Shown: positions 43,173-52,115, numbered from the stretch's first letter. The stretch is DNA of 64,000 bases from an uncultured Microbacterium sp. (GCF_947632095.1 NZ_CANROA010000005.1:1-64000), one strand, 5' to 3'. Program-made: numbers and translations. The notes: generated by a model from the letters alone, not told the origin.

Positions 43173-43206
43173 CCGGCGGAGGGCACGATAACGTGTCCTC
43201 CGCCGG
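43173..43206 (+). promoter_or_regulatory. intra-operon hairpin between binding-protein and permease genes
   Basis: CCGGCGGAGGGCACG, loop ATAA, CGTGTCCTCCGCCGG: a 15-bp stem with one G-U pair, followed by ACCATTTT. It lies in the 95-bp gap. Such hairpins protect the upstream message or end part of the transcripts, so more binding protein than permease is made. Whether it stops polymerase is not known. Confidence 0.7.
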
Positions 43207-43235
43207 ACCATTTTCCCGAAAGGTGAGATCACACC

Positions 43236-44180
43236 GTGACCACTACTGCTGAGGCCGCGCCCCGACGGCCGCGCATGAAGAAGGGATTCCGCGCCCGCCA
43301 GGAAGCGCGCAACGGCTGGCTGTTCATGGCCCCGTTCTCCCTTCTGTTCATCCTGGTCTTCCTCGTGCCGCTGATCATCTCCGTGCGCTCCGCGTTCTTC
43401 TCGCAGGTGTCTTCCGGCGGCGGCCTGTTCGGCGGCGGAGAAGCCGTCGACACCTTCGTCGGATTCGACAACCTCGCCGCCGCGGCATCCAATGAGGCCT
43501 TCTGGCTCGGCATGGCGCGCGTCGTCGGTTACGCCGCGTTCCAGATCCCGGTCATGATCATCGCGGCCCTCGCCCTGGCCCTGCTGCTGGACTCGTTCCT
43601 CGTGCGGCGCCCGGCGTTCTTCCGGCTCTCGTTCTTCCTCCCCTTCGCGATCCCCGGCGTCATCGCCGCCATGATCTGGCTGTACATGTACACCCCCGAG
43701 GTGTCGCCGTTCATGCCGTTCCTGCCCGAGGGAACCGACTTCATGGCCCCCGGCACGATCCTCGCCTCGATGGCCAACATGACCACCTGGACCTACACCG
43801 GGTACAACATGCTGATCTTCCTCGCGGCCCTCCAATCGATCCCGAACGAGCTCTACGAGGCCGCCCGCCTCGACGGAGCCAACGGCCTGCAGATCTCCAT
43901 GAAGATCAAGGTCCCGATGGTGCGCGGCGCCGCCCTCCTCGCCGTTCTGCTGTCGATCATCGGTACGATCCAGCTGTTCAACGAGCCCATGATCATGCAG
44001 GGCGCGAACCGTTGGATGGGCCTGGACTACACACCCATGATGCTCACCTACAACTCGATGATGGGTCAGATCTCGCCATCGGGCAGCGGTCCGGCATCCG
44101 CATACTCGCTGCTGATGGCCGTCATCGCCGGCGCCCTCGCCGTCGTCTATGCCCTCCTGCAGCGGAAGAAGGCCAACTGA
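43236..44180 (+). CDS. sugar ABC transporter permease (MalF-type)
   Basis: A 314-residue permease with about six membrane helices (first at 30-52) after a basic N-terminus. The cytoplasmic coupling loop is EAARLDGANGLQISMKIKVP near 206-225, the EAA motif that docks an ATPase. GTG 43236 follows AAAGGTGAG. Its stop lies 1 bp before the next permease. With that one it forms the membrane part of a CUT1 sugar importer. Confidence 0.92.
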   Translation: MTTTAEAAPRRPRMKKGFRARQEARNGWLFMAPFSLLFILVFLVPLIISVRSAFFSQVSSGGGLFGGGEAVDTFVGFDNLAAAASNEAFWLGMARVVGYAAFQIPVMIIAALALALLLDSFLVRRPAFFRLSFFLPFAIPGVIAAMIWLYMYTPEVSPFMPFLPEGTDFMAPGTILASMANMTTWTYTGYNMLIFLAALQSIPNELYEAARLDGANGLQISMKIKVPMVRGAALLAVLLSIIGTIQLFNEPMIMQGANRWMGLDYTPMMLTYNSMMGQISPSGSGPASAYSLLMAVIAGALAVVYALLQRKKAN

Positions 44181-44181
44181 C

Positions 44182-45105
44182 ATGAGCACCACCCGCCTGA
44201 TCACCGCACCCGAGCGCGCCAAGAAGGCGCGCCCATCCAAGGTCTCGCACCCCGACATGCCCCCGCGCTCCATCGCCCCCGGTCCGGTCGCGAAGACCTT
44301 CGGCATCATCGCGCTCGTCGTCGCGACGCTGTACTTCCTCGTCCCCGTCTACTGGGTGATCGTCGCATCCACCAAGAGCAACTCCGACCTGACGCGCACC
44401 TTCGGGTTCTGGTTCGCCGAGTGGAACCTCGACGCCAACTACGACAGCCTCATGAACTGGACCCAGGGCCTGTTCTGGCGCTGGGTGGGCAACTCGATCC
44501 TGTACTCGACGACCGCCGGCGTCATCGGCACGCTGTTCGCGATCATGGCCGGATACGCCATCGCGAAGTTCGTCTTCCCCGGCAAGAAACTCGCGGTCGG
44601 CATCATCATGGCCGGCCTCCTGCTGCCCGTCGCCCTGCTGACGGTGCCCCTGTACATGGAGTTCCAGGCCCTCGGACTTGCGAACACCATGTGGGCGATC
44701 ATCATCCCCTCGGCCGTCTCCCCGTTCGGCGTCTTCCTGGGAATGGTCTACGCCGAGACGTCGGTGCCCACCGAGCTGCTCGAAGCCGCCCGCATCGACG
44801 GCGCGAGCGAGGCGCGGATCTTCTTCACGATCGTGCTCCGCCTGCTGTCGCCGGCGATGGTGACGATCTTCCTGTTCATCTTCGTCGCCACGTGGAACAA
44901 CTTCCTGCTGCCGTTGATGATGATCTCCAGCGCCGAGCTCAAGCCCGTGACCCTGGGCCTCTACGGCATGATGAGCTACTTCGCCCCGCAGAAGGGCGCC
45001 GTCATGCTCGGCGCGCTGCTCGGCGTGATCCCGCTGATCATCCTGTTCTTCAGCCTGCAGCGCTACTGGCGCTCGGGCCTGGCGGCCGGCGCCGTCAAGG
45101 GCTGA
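44182..45105 (+). CDS. sugar ABC transporter permease (MalG-type)
   Basis: A 307-residue permease with about six helices (first at about 37-57). The coupling loop EAARIDGASEARIFFTIVL near 203-221 is the EAA motif. I chose ATG 44182, one base after the preceding stop. It is the last gene of the operon; a strong terminator follows. No ATPase gene is adjacent, as is normal for CUT1 systems that share one common ATPase. Confidence 0.92.
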   Translation: MSTTRLITAPERAKKARPSKVSHPDMPPRSIAPGPVAKTFGIIALVVATLYFLVPVYWVIVASTKSNSDLTRTFGFWFAEWNLDANYDSLMNWTQGLFWRWVGNSILYSTTAGVIGTLFAIMAGYAIAKFVFPGKKLAVGIIMAGLLLPVALLTVPLYMEFQALGLANTMWAIIIPSAVSPFGVFLGMVYAETSVPTELLEAARIDGASEARIFFTIVLRLLSPAMVTIFLFIFVATWNNFLLPLMMISSAELKPVTLGLYGMMSYFAPQKGAVMLGALLGVIPLIILFFSLQRYWRSGLAAGAVKG

Positions 45106-45118
45106 CACCCGCATTCAC

Positions 45119-45152
45119 GAAGGGCTCGCGACCTGCTGGTCGCGAGCCCTTC
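45119..45152 (+). terminator. terminator after the galactoside ABC operon
   Basis: GAAGGGCTCGCGACC, loop TGCT, GGTCGCGAGCCCTTC: a perfect 15-bp stem 13 bp after the permease stop. The T-run is short (TCGTCGTCGT). The following 200 bp up to 45354 hold no gene, only the promoter region of the next pair. Confidence 0.85.
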
Positions 45153-45353
45153 GTCGTCGTACCCGGCGTGCATCGGCGGCGTGCGCGGGTGCGCGGCGCG
45201 AGGGAGAAGGAAAACCTGGCTCCAGAGGCGTCCGAAGCCATGTCTTTCGTCCCGCATGCGCGAACCTCGGCCAGAGAGACAGTCTCGAAACGGCATCCAC
45301 CGATCTCACTCACCAGATTGCTTAACTCCTCGTCAAGTGATTGACTCAACTTC

Positions 45354-45821
45354 ATGGAAAGTGACTCCGAAGGCCAGCAGCATGTGACGTCCGCGCGCGA
45401 AGCACTCGATACCATCGCCAACGATCGCGAACGCGTCGGGAAGCGAATGAGAGCAGAGACCTGGTGGGGCGCTCCCGCGCAGGGTTTCGGGGTGGCACTG
45501 CTGGTCGCAGGCCCTGCCGCCGGCTTCCAGTGGGCCTGGCTGCTCTTCCTCTCGAGCACCTGGGTCTTCGTCGGTGTCGAGGTCTACTTCCGTCGACGCA
45601 GCGGCCTGAAGATCTCACGCCCTGCGGGCCCACGCGGTCTCGCGCTCCTGGTCGGCTTCACCCTGCTGATCCTCGTGTCGCTCGGGATGAGTGCGGTGCT
45701 CGCACTCATGGGCCTGCGCGGCTGGGTTCTCGTCGTCGCTGCGATCGCCGGCATTCTCGCCTGGCTCGGCGTCATCGCTTACGACCGCATCTATGCATCA
45801 GAGGTGCGTCGTGCGAAGTGA
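45354..45821 (+). CDS. small multi-pass membrane protein, hypothetical
   Basis: A 155-residue protein with about four hydrophobic segments (near 44-60, 62-80, 96-117 and 120-142) and a hydrophilic N-terminus (RERVGKRMRAETWWG). Unknown function. It overlaps the next gene, a winged-helix regulator, by 11 bp. Such membrane protein plus small HTH pairs are common in Actinobacteria; the regulator may control the pair. The palindrome TTGACTCAA at 45341-45349 lies just before ATG 45354 and could be its site; this is a guess. Confidence 0.7.
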   Translation: MESDSEGQQHVTSAREALDTIANDRERVGKRMRAETWWGAPAQGFGVALLVAGPAAGFQWAWLLFLSSTWVFVGVEVYFRRRSGLKISRPAGPRGLALLVGFTLLILVSLGMSAVLALMGLRGWVLVVAAIAGILAWLGVIAYDRIYASEVRRAK

Positions 45822-46113
45822 GCCCCGCTTCGACGAGGCGATCCACGCGCCGACCCGGCTGCGTCTGTGCGCGATGCTCCGGCCCCTGGATGGCGCCGAC
45901 TTCTCGGCGATCGCGACGACCCTCCAGCTCAGCGAGGCGAACCTCTCGAAGACCGTTCGAAATCTCGTCGAGCTCGGCTACCTCCGCAGCAGCAAGCAGG
46001 CCTCACTCGAGCGCTCCGATGCCCGTCAGATCACCACCGTCACGCTCACTCCGATGGGGCGCCGCGCCTTTGACGGGCACCTGGCCGCGCTTCGCGCGAT
46101 GGCAGGCGAGTAG
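45811..46113 (+). CDS. small winged-helix transcriptional regulator
   Basis: A 100-residue one-domain regulator of the MarR/PadR-like HTH_34 type: FDEAIHAPTRLRLCAML, then LQLSEANLSKTVRNLVELGYLR (recognition helix) and a wing with ARQITTVTLTPMGRRAF. It starts at GTG 45811 inside the preceding gene, with GAGGTG upstream, so the pair is translationally coupled. No ligand domain is present. Confidence 0.82.
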   Translation: MRSEPRFDEAIHAPTRLRLCAMLRPLDGADFSAIATTLQLSEANLSKTVRNLVELGYLRSSKQASLERSDARQITTVTLTPMGRRAFDGHLAALRAMAGE

Positions 46114-46123
46114 GAAGCGACGA

Positions 46124-46153
46124 AAGGGCGGGATGCCGAAGCATCCCGCCCTT
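46124..46153. terminator. bidirectional terminator between the HTH gene and GH35 gene
   Basis: AAGGGCGGGATGC, loop CGAA, GCATCCCGCCCTT: a perfect 13-bp stem with a UNCG-like tetraloop, between two convergent stops (46113 and 46166). It also contains the GGATGC/GCATCC hexamer. Confidence 0.85.
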
Positions 46154-46165
46154 CTCGAATCAGCG

Positions 46166-47944
46166 TCAGGAACCGATGAACTCCTCGACGGGGCCGTACT
46201 CGGCCGTCTCGCGGATCTCGACGGCGCTCGCGAGGCCGTCGGTGTCGAGCACGACGATCTCGTTGGCCCCGGTCTTCCACAGCGGACCGGGTGCGTAGAG
46301 CGTGACCTGGGGACCACGGTTCCAGAGGCGGCCGAGCAGGAATCCGTTCAGCCAGACCAGGCTCTTGACTCCGCCGGGCAGGGCGATCCAGGCATCCGCC
46401 GGGGTCTCGACCTCCACCGTCGCGACCGCGAGGCCGTCGGTGCCGTCGGTGCCGTCAGTACCGTCAGCGGTCGGAGCATCGAGCGGGAGCGCGCGGTGCG
46501 TCCAGCCGTGCACGAATCGACGGCCGTTGATGCGAACCCCTCCGACGATGCCCTTGCGGGCACCGGTCTGCGGGCCGTAGTTGATGCGGCCGAGGCTCTC
46601 GACGAGCAAGGTCAGGATGCCGCGGCGCGCACCGCCGGGGATGGACAGCGTGTGCTCGCCGTCGTGCTCCATGACGCCGATGCGCTCGTCGTCGATGTAG
46701 ACCACGGCGCGGTCGGCGAGACCGTCGATCGTGACCGTGCTGTCCGCGGGCACGTCGATGCGTGCCTGGTAGACGACGATGCCGTCCTCGACGCCGAGTT
46801 GCTCGAACGTCTGCGGCATGGCGCTCGCCTCGCCGACGGCGGGGAGCGTCTCCAGAAGCGCGCGCAGGCCCATGGTCGGAGTCAGCGCGACCGTCTGCGC
46901 GGGCTGCACCGGGTTCGCTGCCGGGACCGGCGGCAGCTCGTTCTCGTGGAACGGCGCGAAGGCCGCGCGCAGCGCGTCGAACTTCGCGTTGGTCGAGCCG
47001 TCCTCGCCGATCGGGGCGTCCGAGTCGTAACTGGTGATGGTCGGCTCGATCATGCCGAAGTGGTTCGCGCCGGCCCACAGACCGAAGTTCGTGCCACCGT
47101 GCGCCATGTACATGCTGACCGAGCCGCCGGCCGCGAGCAGTTCATCGACCGTGCTGATCATGCTCTCGGCCGAGCGCACGTGGTGCTGCTCGCCCCAGTG
47201 GTCGAACCAACCGCCCCACAGCTCCGAGCACATCAGGGCCTGGCCCGGCTTGCGCAGCGCCTCGGCCTCGTCGACGCCGGTGCCGAACGTGAACGTCGCC
47301 ATAGCGCCGTCCACCGCACCGTGCGCGATCATGTCGCTCGTGTGGCCATCGGCGGTCGTCAACAGTTCGACGATGCCGCGCGAGGTGAGCGCGTCGCGCT
47401 GGTGGCGCATGTAGTCGTGGTCGCTGCCGAACGAGCCGTACTCGTTCTCGATCTGCACCGCGACGATCGGTCCGCCGAAGGCCGCCTGCAGCGGGACCAT
47501 GCGCGGGATGAGCTCGTCGTACCAACGGTCGACGGCCGCGAGATACGCCGGGTCGCTCGAGCGGATCGCCTGGACGCGACCGGTCAGCCAGAACGGCAGA
47601 CCGCCGTTCGACCACTCGGCGCAGATGTAGGGGCTCGGGCGCAGGAAGACGTCGAGGCCGACCTCGCCCGCCAGGCGGATGAACCTCTCGAGGTCGCGCC
47701 AGCCGGTGAAGTCGACGTCGCCTTCGGTGCGCTCGTGGAAGTTCCACGCCACATAGGTGTCGACCGTGTTCGCGCCCATCGCGGCGAGACGGCGCAGGCG
47801 ATCCTCCCACTGGTCGGGGTGCACACGGAAGTAGTGCATCGCTCCGGACAGGATGCGGTGCGGCTTGCCGTTGCGCAGCAGCTGCCCCTCCTGCCACACG
47901 ATCGCCGGGCTCTGGCCGGCGGCCGGCGAGACTGCTTCATTCAT
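46166..47944 (-). CDS. bga: beta-galactosidase, glycoside hydrolase family 35
   Basis: A 592-residue GH35 enzyme that removes terminal beta-galactose. ILSGAMHYFR and NTVDTYVAWNFHE near 31-70 are family signatures; QIENEYGSF holds the acid/base Glu (E168), MCSELWGGWFDHWG the nucleophile Glu (about E241), and GGTNFG follows. There is no signal peptide, so it works in the cytoplasm on galactosides brought in by the ABC importer. I chose ATG 47944 (CAGGAG upstream). A LacI-type operator lies 140 bp upstream. TDGTDGTDG near 525 is a short repeat. Confidence 0.93.
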   Translation of the reverse strand: MNEAVSPAAGQSPAIVWQEGQLLRNGKPHRILSGAMHYFRVHPDQWEDRLRRLAAMGANTVDTYVAWNFHERTEGDVDFTGWRDLERFIRLAGEVGLDVFLRPSPYICAEWSNGGLPFWLTGRVQAIRSSDPAYLAAVDRWYDELIPRMVPLQAAFGGPIVAVQIENEYGSFGSDHDYMRHQRDALTSRGIVELLTTADGHTSDMIAHGAVDGAMATFTFGTGVDEAEALRKPGQALMCSELWGGWFDHWGEQHHVRSAESMISTVDELLAAGGSVSMYMAHGGTNFGLWAGANHFGMIEPTITSYDSDAPIGEDGSTNAKFDALRAAFAPFHENELPPVPAANPVQPAQTVALTPTMGLRALLETLPAVGEASAMPQTFEQLGVEDGIVVYQARIDVPADSTVTIDGLADRAVVYIDDERIGVMEHDGEHTLSIPGGARRGILTLLVESLGRINYGPQTGARKGIVGGVRINGRRFVHGWTHRALPLDAPTADGTDGTDGTDGLAVATVEVETPADAWIALPGGVKSLVWLNGFLLGRLWNRGPQVTLYAPGPLWKTGANEIVVLDTDGLASAVEIRETAEYGPVEEFIGS

Positions 47945-48082
47945 CAGGGACTCCTGCGTGACTATCGCGCCCGGGGTCGCCCGGCGCGTGATGGATGCCT
48001 GTCGAGCATGACCGCGCGCACGCCGCCGGAAGAGATCATCCGTCCTGAGAGGCGTCACTGCACTGTCTGGCATGACAAAAAC

Positions 48083-48099
48083 TGTTTGCGTTCACATTA
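48083..48099 (-). promoter_or_regulatory. LacI-type operator and -10 of the beta-galactosidase gene
   Basis: On the minus strand GATAAT (48099-48094) overlaps TGTGAACGCAAACA (48096-48083), the same 14-mer as at 41734-41747. A repressor bound here would cover the -10 and start region of the GH35 gene and sit 64 bp before lacI. Confidence 0.65.
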
Positions 48100-48159
48100 T
48101 CTCATCACCGGGCGAAGTTCTCCTCGCCATGAAGGCTCTGAATCACTAGCATTAGAGGC

Positions 48160-49197
48160 ATGTCACCCCGACGGTCCCCCGCTGATCGCGCTCCCAATCA
48201 GAACGATGTCGCGCGCCTCGCGGGCGTCTCCGCGCAGACCGTCTCCCGCGTCATGTCCGGGCAGAGCAATGTGCGCCCCGAAACGGCCCGGCGCGTGCTC
48301 AGCGCCGTCGAAGAGCTCGACTATCGCGTGCATGCCGCCGCGGCATCCCTCGCCTCCGGACGCACCCGCATCCTCGGCGTCATCGTGCTCAGCACCAACC
48401 GTTACTCCACCGCCGCGCTCGGCGTGGGAATCGAACGCGTCGCCGCAGAGAACGGCTACACCGTCACGACGGCATCCGTCTCGGATCACGCCCCGATCGA
48501 AGAGATCGAGGCCGCCTTCGACCTGCTCGAGCGCCAGGGCGCCGAGGGAATCGTGCTCGGCGTGCCCGTTTCCCTCGACCACCCCGGAATGAGAGCGCGA
48601 ACAGAGCGCACCCCCTCGACCCGCAACGTGCGCGTCTCCGCCGACGAGGACGCAGCCTTCGCCGTCGACCAGACCCGCGTCGCGCGCCTCGCCGTCGAAC
48701 ACCTTCTCGACCTCGGCCACGAGACCGTCTGGCATGTCTCGGGCGATGAGTACTGGACCGAGAGCGTGCAGCGCCGCGAGACGTGGGAGCAGGTCCTGCG
48801 CGAGCACGGGATCGAGCCGCCGCCCGTGCTTCCCGCCGACTGGACGAGCGAATCCGGTTACCGCGCCGGACGCACCCTCGCTGCGATCCCCGGCGCCACC
48901 GCCGTCTTCGTCTCGAGCGACGAGATGGCATTCGGTGTCATGCGCGCGCTCCACGAAGCCGGACGCAGCGTTCCGGACGACGTATCGATCGTCAGCGTCG
49001 ATGACATCGCCCTCGCCGCCTACGCCTCTCCCGCCCTCACCACGGTGCGCCAGCCCTTCGAAGAGGTCGGCGCGGCAGCCGCACGCCGAGTCATCGCGCA
49101 GATCGAGGGCGAAGCGCCCGTGGGCGAGATCCCCCGAGTCGAGCCCGAGCTCATCCTGCGCGCCTCGACCGCACCGCCCAACCTGCATCAGGACTGA
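48160..49197 (+). CDS. LacI-family transcriptional repressor
   Basis: A 345-residue LacI-type regulator: NQNDVARLAGVSAQTVSRVMSG near 13-34 is the DNA-binding helix-turn-helix, with the hinge helix HAAAASLASGRTRILG near 58-73 and a periplasmic-binding-like sugar domain (DHLLDLGHETVWHVSGD-like segment near 180). It is divergent from the GH35 gene with a matching operator between, and a second operator covers the transporter promoter. TAGCAT at 48147-48152 lies 7 nt before ATG 48160. It most likely represses the galactoside system until a galactoside binds. Confidence 0.92.
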   Translation: MSPRRSPADRAPNQNDVARLAGVSAQTVSRVMSGQSNVRPETARRVLSAVEELDYRVHAAAASLASGRTRILGVIVLSTNRYSTAALGVGIERVAAENGYTVTTASVSDHAPIEEIEAAFDLLERQGAEGIVLGVPVSLDHPGMRARTERTPSTRNVRVSADEDAAFAVDQTRVARLAVEHLLDLGHETVWHVSGDEYWTESVQRRETWEQVLREHGIEPPPVLPADWTSESGYRAGRTLAAIPGATAVFVSSDEMAFGVMRALHEAGRSVPDDVSIVSVDDIALAAYASPALTTVRQPFEEVGAAAARRVIAQIEGEAPVGEIPRVEPELILRASTAPPNLHQD

Positions 49198-49223
49198 CGG
49201 CCCCCGACCCCGATCGGCACCGA

Positions 49224-49229
49224 TAGCCT
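49224..49229 (+). promoter_or_regulatory. leaderless-type -10 element of the MFS gene
   Basis: TAGCCT, 6 nt before GTG 49236. It separates the MFS/MarR unit from lacI, whose stop is 27 bp upstream. Confidence 0.5.
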
Positions 49230-49235
49230 GGGGGC

Positions 49236-50678
49236 GTGACGGCGGACGACGATAAAGCCAGGAAAAGGCTTTCACGCGCTCCGAATCGGGCGCTGACCGT
49301 TGCCGTCCTCGCCTTCGCCGGTCTGTGCTCGTCATTCATGTTCACGCTCGTCGTGCCCCTGCAGGCCGAGCTGCCCATTCTGCTGAATGCCTCCCGTGCC
49401 GACACCACATGGGTCGTGACGATCACGCTTCTCGTCGCCGCGATCGCCACGCCGATCTCCGGTCGACTCGGCGACATGTACGGCAAACGACGCATCGTGC
49501 TCGTGCTCCTCGCCCTCCTCGTCGTGGGCTCCGTGATCGCCGCCGTCTCGGGATCGATCGTCGGCGTCATCATCGGGCGAGCTCTGCAGGGCGCCGTGAC
49601 GGGCGTCATACCTCTCGGGATCGCGATCATGCGCGACATCCTCTCGGCCAAGCACCTGGGAACCGCGGTCGCCCTCATGAGCGCGACGATGGGCGTCGGC
49701 GGAGCCCTCGGCATGCCGCTGGCCGCCTACCTCGCGCTCAACGCCGACTGGCATGCGCTGTTCTGGCTCGCCGCCGCGCTCGGCGTCATCGGCCTCGTGC
49801 TCGTGTTCTTCTTCGTTCCCGAGGATGTGCTCCTCTCCCCCGGCCGCCTCGACCTGATCGGTGCGCTCGGCCTGGCGATCGGGCTCTCGGGCCTGCTCCT
49901 CTACGTCTCCCGCGGCGCGGAATGGGGATGGACGTCGCCCCTCGGGCTCGGCTTCGTCATCGGAGGAGTCCTCGTGCTGCTGCTGTGGGGCCGGTACCAG
50001 CTGCGCACCGCGGAGCCGCTGCTCGATCTGCGCGTCGCCGCCCGCCCCGCCGTTCTGCTGACGAACATCGCGGCGATCGGCATGGGCTTCGCCCTGTTCT
50101 CCTCCAACGTCACCTTCCCTCAGATGCTCGAGTTGCCCGTCGAGACGGGCTCCGGTTTCGGGCTCGACATGCTGACCGCCGCGTTCATCGTCATGCCCGC
50201 GGGTCTCGTCATGATGGTGATCTCGCCGCTCTCGGGATGGCTCGAGCGCACCATCGGGCCGCGTCCGCTGTTCACCGCCGGAACGGCCGCGATCGTCCTC
50301 GCCTACACGTATGTGCTGATCTGGTCGTCGGAGTGGGTGCACATCCTCATCGCCAACGCGATCATCGGCGTCGGGATCGGCTTCACATTCGCCGCGATGC
50401 CGATGATCATCATGCGCTCCGTGCCGGCGAACGAGACCGGTGCCTCGAACGGACTGAACGCGCTCTTCCGCTCGGTCGGCACCTCGAGCGCCTCCGCCGT
50501 GATGGGCGCGGTACTCGCGGCGATGAGCGTCGAGGTCGACGGGGTCGCGATCCCGACCCGCGAGGCGTTCGACGTGTGCTTCTGGCTGGCGATCGGCGCG
50601 GGCATCATCGCGCTCGTGCTCACGCTGCTGATTCCGAAGTCGCCGCCCGTCGAACCGCGCCCGTCGCTGCCGCGCTGA
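49236..50678 (+). CDS. MFS transporter, DHA2 (14-helix) drug-export type
   Basis: A 480-residue major-facilitator protein with about 14 membrane helices. GRLGDMYGKRRIVL near 75-88 is motif A; GIAIMRDILSAKH and GVGGALGMPLAAYLA follow motif C-like sequence (near 148-162), typical of proton-drug antiporters. A MarR regulator follows 18 bp later, the usual pairing for drug export. The start is GTG 49236. Substrate is not shown by sequence. Confidence 0.88.
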   Translation: MTADDDKARKRLSRAPNRALTVAVLAFAGLCSSFMFTLVVPLQAELPILLNASRADTTWVVTITLLVAAIATPISGRLGDMYGKRRIVLVLLALLVVGSVIAAVSGSIVGVIIGRALQGAVTGVIPLGIAIMRDILSAKHLGTAVALMSATMGVGGALGMPLAAYLALNADWHALFWLAAALGVIGLVLVFFFVPEDVLLSPGRLDLIGALGLAIGLSGLLLYVSRGAEWGWTSPLGLGFVIGGVLVLLLWGRYQLRTAEPLLDLRVAARPAVLLTNIAAIGMGFALFSSNVTFPQMLELPVETGSGFGLDMLTAAFIVMPAGLVMMVISPLSGWLERTIGPRPLFTAGTAAIVLAYTYVLIWSSEWVHILIANAIIGVGIGFTFAAMPMIIMRSVPANETGASNGLNALFRSVGTSSASAVMGAVLAAMSVEVDGVAIPTREAFDVCFWLAIGAGIIALVLTLLIPKSPPVEPRPSLPR

Positions 50679-50696
50679 ACCGACGTTGCCGACAGA

Positions 50697-51179
50697 ATGG
50701 ATGACATGGCAACACAGCTCAGCCGGATGACCCCGCAGCAGTCACGCGCCTGGCTCGCCCTGATCAGCACCGCCGAGCTTCTGCCCGCCGCACTCGATGC
50801 GCAGCTGCAGCGCGACGCGCAGCTCACGCACTACGAATTCATCCTGCTCAGCGCCCTGCAGCGCAGCGGCGCCATGCGGCTGAGCGATCTCGCCGCAGCG
50901 ACCAACGCCACGCTCCCCCGCACCTCGAAGGTCGTGTCACGGTTGCAGAAGCGCGATCTCATCGCCCGTGAGGAGAACACCGAAGACCGCCGGTCAGTGC
51001 GACTCACGATCACGAAGCAGGGGCGCCGCCGACTCGTGCTCGCGACACCCGACCACTTCGCCACGGTGCACGAACTCGTCCTCGACCGGCTCGACGAGCA
51101 GCAGCTGGCCGCGCTGGCAGAAGCCCTCGAGCCGATCGTGGCGGGTCTGGATCCTCAGCGGAAGTTCGGCCCGTTCTGA
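50697..51179 (+). CDS. MarR-family transcriptional regulator
   Basis: A 160-residue MarR protein: LTHYEFILLSALQRSGAMRLSDLA, then NATLPRTSKVVSRLQKRDLIAREE with the recognition helix and a wing DRRSVRLTITKQGRRRL. It lies 18 bp after the MFS gene and probably represses that unit. Starts at ATG 50697 and ATG 50706 are both possible. The effector is unknown. Confidence 0.9.
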   Translation: MDDMATQLSRMTPQQSRAWLALISTAELLPAALDAQLQRDAQLTHYEFILLSALQRSGAMRLSDLAAATNATLPRTSKVVSRLQKRDLIAREENTEDRRSVRLTITKQGRRRLVLATPDHFATVHELVLDRLDEQQLAALAEALEPIVAGLDPQRKFGPF

Positions 51180-51197
51180 GCCGGGAACCCGCACCGG

Positions 51198-52115
51198 TCA
51201 GTGCGTGTACTCCATGAGCTCGACGCCAAGCGTGCGGAACGCATCGTGCACGCGCAGGCGGTGGGTGATCGACAGATCATCGAAGCCGACCGTCATCGCG
51301 TAGGAGATGCCGGCACGGGGCCCGGCGAGCACACCGGCCTCGGAGCGGATGCCGCGGTCACGGCCGGTCTTGTTCACGAACAGGAGCCCGTGCGCGTCGT
51401 GATCGTGCGCGAACGGGTCGAGGCCGGTGGCGGATGCCACGAGGCTGAGGTCCTGGTTGAGGCTCAGCCATTCCGAGACCTGTGCGCTGACGGCGGCATC
51501 GACGACCCGTGAGTTCACGAGGGCGGAGAACAGCGCGGCGAGTTCACGGGTCGTTCCGACCGCGACGTGGGGCGCGTCATCCGGGCCCCGCTCATCACGA
51601 ATCCGGTCGAGGACTGCGGTCCTGCGCAGCGCGAGGGACTCGAGGCGCGCGCGCACCCGGTGCAGACCGACACGGTTGAGGAGGATGTTCACCGCGATCG
51701 GGTCGCCGGCCGTGGCCGCGAGGATCGCGAGGTCGCCGAGCGGGAGTGCAGGGGCGCGCAGGTTGCGCCAGATCCCGGAAACCGTCACCGGTTCGGTGTC
51801 TGAGCGCTCGACGATCTCGAGCGCATCGAGGGAACCGCTCTCGAACGCTGCGGCGACTTCGATCAGCAGAGGCACGACGCCGAGCCCGCCGATCGGCATC
51901 GTCACATGGTCATCGCCCGCGAGGACCTGCTTGCCGCTGTCGAGGTCGGACACGTGCACCGAGACATGCGCTCCGGATGCTGCCAGCTGCTCCAGTGCCC
52001 GCAACGTCGCATCGAACGACCGCCGCCCTCCGGGAGGCCGTTGCGGTCGACGGCGTCCGCCGCGCTGTGTGCTGCGCAGCACATCGGACGGCGTCGGCTC
52101 GGGAGAAATGCCCAC
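51198..52115 (-). CDS. class A beta-lactamase-fold protein with lost active-site Ser and Lys
   Basis: A 305-residue protein with the class A beta-lactamase or serine-hydrolase fold, but the catalytic SxxK is absent: the segment reads MPIGGLGVVPL, with G77 and V80 where Ser and Lys should be. The SDN motif is GDP (137-139). Only the KTG motif is kept (K249-G251, in VNKTGRDRGIRSEAG). It has no signal peptide. It is probably a non-catalytic ligand-binding relative. GTG 52115 is the likely start. The 115 bp before it hold no other gene. Confidence 0.8.
   Translation of the reverse strand: MGISPEPTPSDVLRSTQRGGRRRPQRPPGGRRSFDATLRALEQLAASGAHVSVHVSDLDSGKQVLAGDDHVTMPIGGLGVVPLLIEVAAAFESGSLDALEIVERSDTEPVTVSGIWRNLRAPALPLGDLAILAATAGDPIAVNILLNRVGLHRVRARLESLALRRTAVLDRIRDERGPDDAPHVAVGTTRELAALFSALVNSRVVDAAVSAQVSEWLSLNQDLSLVASATGLDPFAHDHDAHGLLFVNKTGRDRGIRSEAGVLAGPRAGISYAMTVGFDDLSITHRLRVHDAFRTLGVELMEYTH

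Noticed and set aside
45464..48592. Very long plus-strand open frame across the GH35 region
   Set aside because: It lies opposite the beta-galactosidase gene and its sequence is Arg/Ala-rich without any motif, a typical high-GC shadow.
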